A stretch of DNA of 64,000 nucleotides from contig OZ251228.1 of the NCBI GenBank assembly GCA_965240325.2, positions 2,852,001 through 2,916,000 on the forward strand. Reading direction: 5' to 3'. Shown here piece by piece: positions 54,475 through 64,000 of the stretch (position 1 is its first letter; every line of letters begins with the position of its first letter). This DNA comes from Rebecca billardiae RCC1528. Taxonomy: Eukaryota > Haptophyta. A model generated the notes under the pieces. The model ran no database searches, had not been told where the DNA came from, and saw only the letters and a list, made by a program, of their open reading frames with translations. The position numbers and the translations under genes are program-made.

Positions 54475-55826
54475 CCCCTATTGTGGAACGATTTTCGGGT
54501 TTTCCGCCCCTAGGGCGAGGTAGTGCGGCTCGGCGAGCGATCTTAAGGTGTCAGGTACTGGCCATGGGTCCTACCGAAGGGACCATACACCTCTGAGGGT
54601 GCGGAGCTCGGAACTCGCCCGCGCGCGCGCGCGCGCGCGCGCGCGCCCGCGGGGTGCGTCGACGGGTCGACTGACCCCTATTGTGGAACGATTTTGGTTC
54701 CTCGCTCAGGACGGTGCCACTGCTGGCTCCTGAGCGTTCGCAGTCGGCCCACTGGCACTCGCCGGCGCGCTGGTGGTGTGGGCACCCGCCATCGACCCCG
54801 CAGCCGCCGGGGGGCACGTCTTGCCCGCGCGAACCCTCTCCACAATGAGTGATGCGGTCGACGAGCGTGTCCGTCATCGACGCTCGCTCGCCTTCGCGTG
54901 GCGCCTGAGCTGCCGCCGACACCACCGCTTCCAGGGCATGCTGGAGAGCGTCGAGAAGGGCGCGCCGCTACGCAGGAAGAGAAGCGCCGCATCGATGCAG
55001 ACCTGCCGCGTGGTCGGCGCGAAGCCGAGTAGCGCTATCTCCGCGACCCAGTTGGTGTGCATCTGCTCGACCGTCACAGCCGCTCAGCCGCGGCTTCAGC
55101 CCCAGCGGCCTCGACGGGCTGGTCGGGTCCTTCACCATCCGACAGAGCGTGGCCCGTTGTCACGGCGTATGAGCCGAAGTCGGCGACAGCTGTGCCCTCA
55201 CGCAGCTCCCCACTCTACACACAGTCCCTGATGGCTGCATCCGGCGGGTCGTAGTCCACTCGCGCCCAGCCGCTTCGTGCGGCGCGGCTCTCGCGCGGTC
55301 GGCAGGCGATGAAGCTGCTTTGCGGGGTTGGGCGTCGCCTGACGGTCCGGCACCTTCGGCTACGCGTTCGTCATCGCCACCAGTCAGCTCGCGCCGCCGC
55401 ACCGCCCCCCGCCGCGGCGGGGCGTCCTCGACCCTGCAAACCAGGAATCAGCCATGCTGACCTGACCCAATTCGTGTCACTCGCGCTCCATCCACGAGTG
55501 CGGCAGCGGCAAGCCGGCTTGATTCCCTGCCCGGGCTGCTTTCGGGGAGCTCCCAAAAATACCGTGCGCGCCCTCCCGGCCGAAGCTTCGGCCTACAGAA
55601 GCCGAAAACCATTTTTTCACACCAGATTCTCAGCTCTGACTCCAGCAAACGATCGGCTGCGGACGGCGCTGGGGCGGGGCTATGACGACGTTCTTGGGCT
55701 CATTGGACGCGCCTTGGCCAGGCGCACACGGCGGTAGCCGCCGATCTCATCGCCTCCGCGACATCCAAGCTCTACATAGGAAAAACTGGCGCCGTTCCAC
55801 AATAGGGGTCCGTTCCACAATAGGGG
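54475..55826. mobile_element. piggyBac-like TTAA-flanked element, 1,352 bp
   Basis: TTAA flanks both ends (54471-54474 and 55827-55830). Ends are inverted: CCCCTATTGTGGAACG on the left, the complement on the right. The same 16-bp motif is repeated internally near 54676 (direct) and in a second inverted copy near 55792-55807, as subterminal repeats. TTAA duplication with CCC-starting ends is the piggyBac signature. Interior frames show no DDD transposase, so it is probably non-autonomous. The target TTAA lies in a palindrome, CGTCTTAAGACG, if the element is removed. A GC dinucleotide run lies at 54619-54647. Confidence 0.85.
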
Positions 55827-55830
55827 TTAA

Positions 55831-56342
55831 GACGCTACTCTCAATTAATTTCATGCATCGATCGTCATATCCTCGACATATCATCGATCGTCAACTTCAT
55901 ATCGCCTCTCGACGAGACGCGGCGGCGCGTCGGCGCGATCGTCATCATCGTCGCGTCATCATCGTGATCGTCGATCGACTCGTAGTTATGGCCCGCGGTG
56001 CAGGGCGGAGCGCGTAGCGTGGAGCCCCGCCGGGGGCCCTCACTACGTTGTCAAAAAGATCTTTTGATCAAAGAAAAGGGGACGGGGGACGATTTTGAGG
56101 GGTGTTGGAGGGTGAGTTTTCGCTTTTTCGAGGGGTACGTTGGCCCATAGTGCTCTGCATTAGCAACTACGCGCTTGACGAAATAAGCGCGCCCACGCCA
56201 TTCCGCATAAGTCGATGGACGGACGTGGGATCAGATACCCCGGGGGTGAAACAAGTGAGTATTTTTGTCCTTCTTGTATGCTGGAGTACGAGTTTGCCGA
56301 GCGACGTTTGATTGTTTTGGGTCGAAAACAGCTATGAGGCCA
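55831..56342. other. Intergenic, no gene seen
   Basis: A balanced-composition stretch with many GATC/ATCGTC-type repeats near 55855-55990 and an A/T-rich hairpin-like AAAAAGATCTTTTGATCAAA at 56053-56072. No gene is called. Confidence 0.4.
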
Positions 56343-56625
56343 GATTCTTTTGAATAGCGCTTGCGAAAAGAAGTTACCCGCCTGTCTCGATGGATGAACC
56401 GCCTCATGGTATTGAAAGAGATTCTTTTGCATAGCGCTTTTAAACCAAGTTACCCACCTGTCTCGTTGGATGAACCTCCTCATCATATTGAAGAGATTCT
56501 TTTGAATGGCGCTATTTAAAGCCAGTTACCCGCTTGCCTCGATGGATGAACCGCCTTGATAATATTGAAAGATATTCTTTTGAATAGCGCTTGTCACAAC
56601 CAAGTTACCCGCCTGTCAGCTGTCT
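56343..56625 (+). repeat. ~76-bp tandem repeat, 3.5 copies
   Basis: Units begin GATTCTTTTGAATAGCGCTT at 56343, 56421, 56495 and about 56571. Each continues with AAGTTACCCGCCTGTCTCGA and GGATGAACCGCCTCAT before TATTGAAAGA. Copies differ by small indels. It is distinctly less GC-rich than surrounding DNA. Confidence 0.9.
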
Positions 56626-57479
56626 CGTGCTCGCGAGCGGCGCGACGACATCGGCCCCGGAGCGAGGATGCCGCCTTCAAAGGCGCGCACCGAGTGCGTG
56701 CGCGACGGGTGCCGGCCGGCCGCTGGTCTCGACCTATCGCCCTCGGCCCTCCCCGAGCGCGCCTGCAGGTACCTCCGGACGCGCATTCGGCTTGCTCACT
56801 CGATCAGCTCACTCACAGCTGCCGGTCACGCAGCCGCGCGGCGGCCCCGCGACCAGGTCCGCGGCCCAAAGTGTGTGTGCGCGCCGCGCCGGTGCCCTCG
56901 CGCCGGTGGCGTGGGCTGGCTGGCCGCTGGTCTCGCCCACGCGCCCCACTCGCCCCAAGCGCGCAACGCCTGCGGGAAGCGCCGGCACCTGCGCGTCGAC
57001 GCCCGTCCCGCCGCGGCCCGCGCCATCGTCGATCGGACCGCGTGCGTGCGACTCCGTCCGCGCCCGCGCGCAGGGTGGGAGGGGCTGATGCAGGAGCAGA
57101 TGCAGGACTACCTCGAAATTGCACGCGACGAGGAGGTGCCCAGCGCGCACTTTACGCTGCGCGCATCATCGAGTGGTCGCCCAGCGAGCGCGGCAGCTGG
57201 CCACCGGGCCGGCTGACGGCGGGCGCAGCTGCCAGCTGCGGACGCGCAGCGGGCGCGGAGTGGAAGCCGGCGCAGCGGCCGGGCAGCGGCGGCCGGCGCG
57301 GCAGCACGCTCGTATACATCGCGGCAGCTACCGCCGTCGTGCGGGGAAAGCACACGCTCTCGGCGGCTTCCAAGATGCCGACGGGCCACGGCGTGCACTC
57401 CGTGCAGGCTGCGTGCGCACTGCAGTGGCTGTGTCGAGCTGCTGCGGCGTGTGCTCGAGGCGCGGCGCTCGCACGGGCT

Positions 57480-58220
57480 ACGCGGGCGCAGCGGGTGCGT
57501 GCAGCTGGCGCACGCAGTGCCACGTCCTGCGGCGCCAGTTTGGCGGCCGTCCGCCCCCCCGAGCTCGAGTTCTGCGCGCTTTGCGACGGCGCGGCCGGCA
57601 GCGCCCATCTGCCTGCTTGCTTGGGCACGCCAGCATGTCCGCCGCCGGGCCTGCTGCGCGCGCCGAAGCTGGAGGGCGGAGGAGGGCGCTGGGCTGCTCC
57701 TACGGCGTGCTGCAGCCCGGGCAGGCTCTACCGCGGCGCGGCGAGGCCGTCGCGCCTGCTCGCCGCCGTCGAGTCGCCCGTGCTGCGTGACCCTCGGCCG
57801 CACGTGCTCGCTCGGCGGCACCGCAGCACTAGCAGGCGTCCCATACCAGTATACTCGAGCCGCTGTGCGCACCCAAGGCGCGAGCTGCTCGAGCGGGCCA
57901 GGTGGGCCCAGGGGGTGCGTGCAGCTGGCACACGCAGCCCCGGCCCGTGTCATGGGGTGTCGGTTTGACGGTCGCCAGCCCCTGTGGGCTCGAGCGCTGT
58001 GCGCTTCACCACGGAGGTGCTGGCAGCGCCCCGCGGCGCGCAACGGCGGGGCAGCATGGCCGCCGCCGGCGCCGCCGCACATGCCGCCGCTTACGGGCAG
58101 TCGAGAGCTTGGGGCAGCACCTACGGCGCATGCTGCAGCTCGGGGCGGGCTCTGCCAGCCTGCTGTGGCGTGATCGCGCATTTTCCAGACCGTCGACTCG
58201 CCCGCGCTGCATAATATTCC
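57480..58220 (+). repeat. Diverged tandem duplication, ~417-bp period
   Basis: About 57480-57800 and 57900-58215 share a series of blocks in the same order: GGGTGCGTGCAGCTGGC, a GTTTGGCGGCCGTC-like block, GCAGCGCCC, GCATGxCCGCCGCCGG, TGCTGCAGC and CGTCGAGTCGCCC. The copies have drifted and no frame is conserved between them. The surrounding 56.64-58.43 kb has long GC-rich frames on both strands with no recognisable domain, so I call no gene. Confidence 0.65.
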
Positions 58221-58439
58221 ATTATTCGTTTGCCGCGCGTGCTCGACGGCGCTCCGCGCTGCTGCTGCCGCTACGGCCGCGCGTTGGACGGACAGCATAT
58301 GCCGACGGAGGGTGCACCGCGGGCCCCTAACTACGTTGGTTCTACGGAAGGACCGCGGAACGCGGTCATATCGGATGGCATTCGAGTCGGAATCGTCGGG
58401 CCCAGAACTTAGGGCCCGAAACAATCGCGCCGAAACTTA

Positions 58440-59100
58440 TATTCGGGCTGTCCGTCGCTATGACTGCTCGTCTGTGCTGCTGATGCTCTGCTGAGTGGGC
58501 AGCGCCAGATCCGTGGGTTGGAGATCATCGTCAGTGCTGTTCGGCGCACTCTCCCTGCCCCAGCTCGGCCCGCGCCGCTCTGCACGCCGCACACTATCGC
58601 TACTCCTCACGCCGGCGCACCCGCAGGCCTGAAGTTTCGGGCCCGAAACTGTGGGCCCGGAACTTCGGGCCGTCCGCTGTGACTGGCCTCGATGCTGCTG
58701 CTGCTCGGCTGAGTCGGGGCAGCCGCCAGATCCGTGGGTTGGAGGTCATCGTCAGTGCTGCTCGGCACACGTTGCCTGCCCCAGCTCGCCCCGCGCCGCT
58801 CTGCACGCCGCACACTATCGCTACTCCTCACGCCGGCGCACCAGCAGGCCCGAAGTTTCGGGCCCGAAACTTCGGGCCGTCCGCTGTGTGATTGGTCTCC
58901 CTGCTGCTGCTGCTCGGCTGAGTAGGCAGCGCCAGATCCCTGGGTTGAAGGTCGTCGCCGGTGCTACTCGGCACACTCTCCCTGCCCGTGCTCGCCCCGC
59001 GCCGCTCTGCACGCCGGACAATATCGTCGCTACTCCTCACGCCGGCGCACCCGCAGGCCTGAAGTTTGGGCACGAAGCTTCGGGCCCGAAACTTCGCGGG
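58440..59100 (+). repeat. Tandem repeat, ~210-220-bp period, three copies
   Basis: Units start at about 58449, 58671 and 58880 and contain GGTTGGAGGTCATCGTCAGT, CCCCGCGCCGCTCTGCACGC and ACTCCTCACGCCGGCGCACC. Unit junctions carry the palindrome TTTCGGGCCCGAAA, sometimes doubled. Confidence 0.9.
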
Positions 59101-60099
59101 CGAGCATGCAGAGCAGTTTGGCAGCCTGCAAGCAAGGCATGAGCGCACGACGACGTTCGACAGCAACGCAGCCATTCGGCATACGCGACAAGTCTCCGCC
59201 TGCATCTTCGGTGGCACGAAGGGGAGCGCTTTGACTGCCACCTGCTTCAAGAGCGTGTGCACGCATGTTGTCGGTGGCTGCGCCATGGCGGTGGGAGCGT
59301 AACGGTGGCCGTTGTTCGGATAGCTCTGGACCAAGGCGTCAACTGCTAAGAAACATGCACAGAGAGACGTTGCGGGTGACTGCTACCTGCACCGATGCTG
59401 CGCTTCATCGAGTCCTCCTCCGTGTGCTGCCGACCAACCGCGAGCGCAGACGCACCTGCCATTGTCAAGCTGACACGTACGTCCAGCTCGGAGGATTGTG
59501 ACTCCATGCGAGCACAGTAGAGGGACATGCCAGCGCGTCGGCGCTCTTCGTTTGCCATCTGATTCCCGAGCAAGAGCGGGTCGTGCGTGCCGCCCTTGGG
59601 ACGGCGCCATCCAGCTCTGGCATGCCCTGGCGCGCCCGAGGCCTGGCATGTGTGCACTCATCCGGCAGGGAGCTCATGGAGCACGCAGATCGAGACGAAC
59701 GGCAACAGTGCGTGGCGCGTGAAGTGGTATGGACGTCGACACGCGTCACTGTCGCCAATAGAGACTGCGAGCCAGGCGTGTGCGCGTGGAGTACACTCCC
59801 TCCAAGAGCGTTCGGGCCAGACCAATGGAGGGGGCGAACGAGGTCGGAATGGTGGGTTGGCCGTGCCTTCCTGGCTTCCTCCGACGATTTTGGCTGGGGC
59901 GGCTACAATATTGTACCGGATAAGACGTCGAGCCTGTCTCTTCTAATTCCTTCGATGGTTCGAGCACTGGTTTCGTCGCCTGGATCAGAGGTCATCACTC
60001 AGTGAGAGGAACCACGATGGCCGCCAACCACAAGGGCAGGGTCTATGCCCACTTGGGTTTCGTGCCGGGCCTCTGCAAGAATGCGCAGAGTAGCACCTC
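59101..60099. other. Spacer between two tandem arrays
   Basis: About 1 kb of unique sequence of balanced composition. Short frames (for example 59583-60005 plus) have no recognisable domain. No gene is called. Confidence 0.4.
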
Positions 60100-63000
60100 C
60101 GCCTCCCTCCCACCCGCGAGCCTCGCGCCGCACGACTGAGCCGAGAAGCAGCAGCAGCCTGCTCCGCCACCGCAGGCCTGCGGCCTCAGGGCTGCGGCTC
60201 GGGCGCGAAGCGGCAGCCCTGCGGGCGCGCGGGCGTGAGGAGTGGCGGCGGCGCGGCCTGCAGCGCGGCTCCGAGCGAGCATGTGCGGCAAGGATGCGCC
60301 TTTCAGCATCGCCGCCACCCGCCCACCCGCTCGCCTCGCGCCGCGCGACTGAGCCGAGCAGCAGCAGTCCGCAGGCCTGCGGCCGCAGGGCTGCGGCTCG
60401 GGCGCGGAGCCGCAGCCCTGCGGGCGCGCGGCCGTGAGGAGTGGCGGCGGCGCGGCATGCAGCGCGGCTCGAGACGAGCATGGGCGTCGAGGACGCGCCA
60501 ATCAGCACCGCCGCCACCCTCCCACCCGCGAGCCTCGCGCCGCACGACTGAGCCGAGCAGCAGCAGCAGCCTGCTCAGCCACCGCAGGCCTGCGGCCGCA
60601 GGGCTGCGGCTTGGGCGCGGAGCCGCAGCCCTGCGGGCGCGCGGCCGTGAGGAGTGGCGGCGGCGCGGCATGCAGCGCGGCTCGGAGCGAGCATGGGCGT
60701 CGAGGACGCGACAATCAGCACCGACGCCACCCGCCCGCCCGCTCGCCTCGCGCCGCGCGACTGAGCCGAGCAGCAGCAGCAGCCTGCTGGGCCGCCGCAG
60801 GCCTGCGGCCGCAGGGCTGCGGCCGCAGGGCTGCGGCTCGGGCACGGAGCCGCAGCCCTGCGGGCGCGCGGGCGTGAGGAGTGGCGGCGGCGCGGCATGC
60901 AGCGCGGCTCGGAGCGAGCATGGGCGTCGAGGACGCGCCAATCAGCACCGACGCCACCCACCCGCCTGCTCGCCTCGCGCCGCGCGACTGAGCCGAGCAG
61001 CAGCAGCAGCCTGCTGGGCCACCGCAGGCCTGCGGCCGCAGGGCTGCGGCTCGGGCGCGGAGCCGCAGTCCTGCGGGCGCGCGGCCGTGAGGAGTGGCGG
61101 CGGCACGGCATACAGCACGGCTCGAAGCGAGCATGGGCGCCGATGACGCGTCAAGAAGCACCGCTGTCACCCGCCCGCCCGCTCGCCTCGCGCCGCGCGA
61201 CTGAGCCGAGCAGCAGCAGCCTGCTGGGCCACCGCAGGCCTGCGGCCGCAGGGCTGCGGCTCGGGCGCGGAGCCGCAGCCCTGCGGGCGCGCGGGCGTGA
61301 GGAGTGGCGGCGGCGCGGCATGCAGCGCGGCTCGGAGCGAGCATGGGCGTCGAGGACGCGACAATCAGCACCGACGCCACCCACCCGCCCGCTCGTCTCG
61401 CGCCGCGCGACTGAGCCGAGCAGCAGCAGCAGCCTGCTGGGCCACCGCAGGCCTGCGGCCGCAGGGCTGCGGCCGCAGGGCTGCGGCTCGGGCGCGGAGC
61501 CGCAGCCCTGCGGGCGCGCGGCCGTGAGGAGTGTTGGCGGCGCGGCATGCAGCGCGGCTCGGAGCGAGCATGGGCGGCGAGGACGCGCCACTCAGCACCG
61601 CCGCCACCCTCCCGCCCGCTCGTCTCGCGCCGCGCGACTGAGCCGAGCAGCAGCAGCAGCCTGCTGGGCCACCGCAGGCCTGCGGCCGCAGGGCTGCGGC
61701 TCGGGCGCGGAGCCGCAGCCCTGCGGGCGCGCGGGCGTGAGGAGTGGCGGCGGCGCGGCATGCAGCGCGGCTCGGAGCGAGCATGGACGGCGAGGACGCG
61801 TCATTCAGCACCGCCGCCACCCGCCTGCCCGCTCGCCTCGCGCCGCGCGACTGAGCCGAGCAGCAGCAGCAGCCTGCTGGGCCACCGCAGGCCTGCGGCC
61901 GCAGGGCTGCGGCTCGGGCGCGGAGCCGCAGCCCTGCGGGCGCGCGGCCGTGAGGAGTGTTGGCGGCGCGGCATGCAGCGCGGCTCGGAGCGAGCATGGG
62001 CGGCGATGACGCGCCAATCAGCACCGCCGCCACCCGCCCGCCCGCTCGCCTCGCGCCGCGTTACTGAGCCGAGCAGCAGCAGCAGCCTGCTGGGCCACCG
62101 CAGGCCTGCGGCCGCAGGGCTGCGGCCGCAGGGCTGCGGCTCGGGCGCGGAGCCGCAGCCCTGCGGGCGCGCGGGCGTGAGGAGTGGCGGCCGCGCGGCA
62201 TGCAACGCGGCTCGGAGCGAGCATGGGCGTCGAGGACGCGCCAATCAGCACCGCCGCAACCCGTTCTCCCGCTCGTCTCGCGGCGCGCGACTGAGCCGAG
62301 CAGCAGCAGCAGCCTGCTGGGCCACCGCAGGCCTGCGGCCGCAGGGCTGCGGCCGCAGGGCTGCGGCTCGGGCGCGGAGCCGCAGCCCTGCGGGCGCGCG
62401 GGCGTGAGGAGTGGCGGCGGCGCGGCATGCAGCGCGGCTCGGAGCGAGCATGGACGGCGAGGACGCGTCGTTCAGCACCGCCGCCACCCGCCCGCCCGCT
62501 CGTCTCGCGGCGCGCGACTAAGCCGAGCAGCAGCAGCAGCCTGCTGGGCCACCGCAGGCCTGCGGCCGCAGGGCTGCGGCCGCAGGGCTGCGGCTCGGGC
62601 GCGGAGCCGCAGCCCTGCGGGCGCGCGGGCGTGAGGAGTGGCGGCGGCGCGGCATGCAGCGCGGCTCGGAGCGAGCATGGACGGCGAGGACGCGTCATTC
62701 AGCACCGCCGCCACCCGCCTGCCCGCTCGCCTCGCGCCGCGCGACTGAGCCGAGCAGCAGCAGCAGCCTGCTGGGCCACCGCAGGCCTGCGGCCGCAGGG
62801 CTGCGGCTCGGGCGCGGAGCCGCAGCCCTGCGGGCGCGCGGCCGTGAGGAGTGTTGGCGGCGCGGCATGCAGCGCGGCTCGGAGCGAGCATGGGCGGCGA
62901 TGACGCGCCAATCAGCACCGCCGCAACCCGCCCGCCCGCTCGCCTCGCGCCGCGTTACTGAGCCGAGCAGCAGCAGCAGCCTGCTGGGCCACCGCAGGCC

Positions 63001-64000
63001 TGCGGCCGCAGGGCTGCGGCTCGGGCGCGGAGCCGCAGCCCTGCGGGCGCGCGGGCGTGAGGAGTGGCGGCGGCGCGGCATGCAGCGCGGCTCGGAGCGA
63101 GCATGGACGGCGAGGACGCGTCGTTCAGCACCGCCGCCACCCGCCCGCCCGCTCGTCTCGCGGCGCGCGACTAAGCCGAGCAGCAGCAGCAGCCTGCTGG
63201 GCCACCGCAGGCCTGCGGCCGCAGGGCTGCGGCCGCAGGGCTGCGGCTCGGGCGCGGAGCCGCAGCCCTGCGGGCGCGCGGGCGTGAGGAGTGGCGGCGG
63301 CGCGGCATGCAGCGCGGCTCGGAGCGAGCATGGACGGCGAGGACGCGTCATTCAGCACCGCCGCCACCCGCCTGCCCGCTCGCCTCGCGCCGCGCGACTG
63401 AGCCGAGCAGCAGCAGCAGCCTGCTGGGCCACCGCAGGCCTGCGGCCGCAGGGCTGCGGCTCGGGCGCGGAGCCGCAGCCCTGCGGGCGCGCGGCCGTGA
63501 GGAGTGTTGGCGGCGCGGCATGCAGCGCGGCTCGGAGCGAGCATGGGCGGCGATGACGCGCCAATCAGCACCGCCGCAACCCGCCCGCCCGCTCCCCTCG
63601 CGCCGCGTTACTGAGCCGAGCAGCAGCAGCAGCCTGCTGGGCCACCGCAGGCCTGCGGCCGCAGGGCTGCGGCTCGGGCGCGGAGCCGCAGCCCTGCGGG
63701 CGCGTGGCCGTGAGGAGTGGCGGCGGCGCGGCATACAGCGCGGCTCGGAGCGAGCATGGCCGTCAAGGACGCGCCAATCAGCACCGCCGTCACCCGCTTT
63801 GCCGCTCGCCTCGCGCCGCGCGACTGATCCGAGCAGCAGCAGCAGCCTGCTGGGCCACCGCAGGCCTGCGGCCGCAGGGCTGCGGCCGCAGGGCTGCAGC
63901 TCGGGCGCGGAGCCGCAGCCCTGCGGGCGCGCGGCCGTGAGGAGTGGCGACGGTGCGGCATGCAGCGCGGCTCGGAGCGAGCATGGGCGTCGAGGACGCG
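60100..64000. repeat. Satellite array, 213/227-bp monomers with 653-bp higher-order repeat
   Basis: The ATG of GAGCGAGCATGG recurs at 60281, 60480, 60693, 60920, 61133, 61343, 61570, 61783, 61996, 62223, 62450, 62677, 62890, 63103, 63330, 63543, 63756 and 63983. Spacing is almost always 213 or 227. The 14-bp difference is an extra GCGGCCGCAGGGCT. Blocks 62427-63078 and 63080-63731 are nearly identical (653 bp = 227+213+213). The array continues past the window. The long frames on both strands arise because 213 is a multiple of 3; 227 is not, so it is not coding. Confidence 0.97.

Noticed and set aside
56227-56242. GGGATCAGATACCCC resembles a conserved small-subunit rRNA block
   Set aside because: The flanking sequence shows no other rRNA block or helix, so it is a short coincidental match.
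57108-58424. 438-codon minus-strand frame as a gene
   Set aside because: It has Arg/Ala/Pro composition, no domain, competing plus-strand frames of the same length, and lies over a diverged tandem duplication.
58440-59100. Tandem repeats as a CRISPR array
   Set aside because: Units are directly adjacent with no unique spacers, the periods are too long, and the DNA is clearly eukaryotic.
60235-63961. Many long open frames on both strands in the satellite
   Set aside because: They arise from stop-free GC-rich 213-bp monomers (a multiple of 3), break at 227-bp monomers, and exist equally on both strands.

Overview
The window is GC-rich nuclear DNA of a eukaryote, most likely a unicellular alga with a secondary red plastid (haptophyte- or pelagophyte-like; this placement is inferred). 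Evidence: intron-containing genes with GT-AG introns of about 80-390 nt whose donors mostly read GTGCG; universal eukaryotic genes (RNA polymerase III subunit RPC2, CCR4-NOT subunit CNOT11); two proteins with signal-peptide-like, plastid-type N-termini (one with an AHAF motif, one a ferredoxin); and two proteins built from the Cys/His repeat known from brown-algal and algal-virus EsV-1-7 proteins. There is no bacterial operon layout.

Layout. 1-1139 is a large inverted repeat. 1418-2191 (+) is an unknown gene whose 3' end is duplicated downstream. 2845-6553 (-) is a five-exon, probably N-myristoylated cGMP-dependent protein kinase, divergent from 7286-10579 (+), a three-exon IQ/coiled-coil protein. 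10940-17622 (+) encodes a ~2,100-residue low-complexity coiled-coil protein with poly-Gln. 18.3-21.1 kb and 36.3-38.1 kb are inverted duplicates, each carrying an EsV-1-7 repeat gene (19550-21148 + and 36317-37351 -). Between them lie a multi-pass membrane C-type lectin protein (22353-23832 -), a probable plastid protein (24137-24730 -), about 3 kb without recognisable genes, a low-complexity gene (28026-30810 -), a PDZ-ferredoxin (31181-32230 +), a second cyclic-nucleotide-binding protein (32303-35269 -) and a 112-aa protein (35435-35773 +). 38.3-39.8 kb is a transposon-like element with very long AG/AT microsatellites. 39987-44025 (-) is RPC2, head to head with CNOT11 (44290-45948 +). Then follow a possible beta-propeller protein (47150-48709 +), a MITE, a Nudix hydrolase (49585-50922 -), a 2.5-kb Mutator-like element, a coiled-coil gene (53617-54315 +) and a piggyBac-like TTAA element. 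From 56.3 kb to the end the sequence is tandem repeats, finishing in a 213/227-bp satellite with a 653-bp higher-order period that runs off the window.

Genes working together: the kinase and the second cNMP-binding protein both point to cyclic-nucleotide signalling. RPC2 and CNOT11 are housekeeping genes sharing a short divergent promoter. Otherwise neighbours look functionally independent, as expected for a eukaryotic chromosome. The gene-poor right end, with its stacked non-autonomous DNA transposons and higher-order satellite, resembles subtelomeric or pericentromeric DNA (inference). Exon structures were built by hand from reading frame, GT/AG sites and family conservation; no transcript evidence was available.
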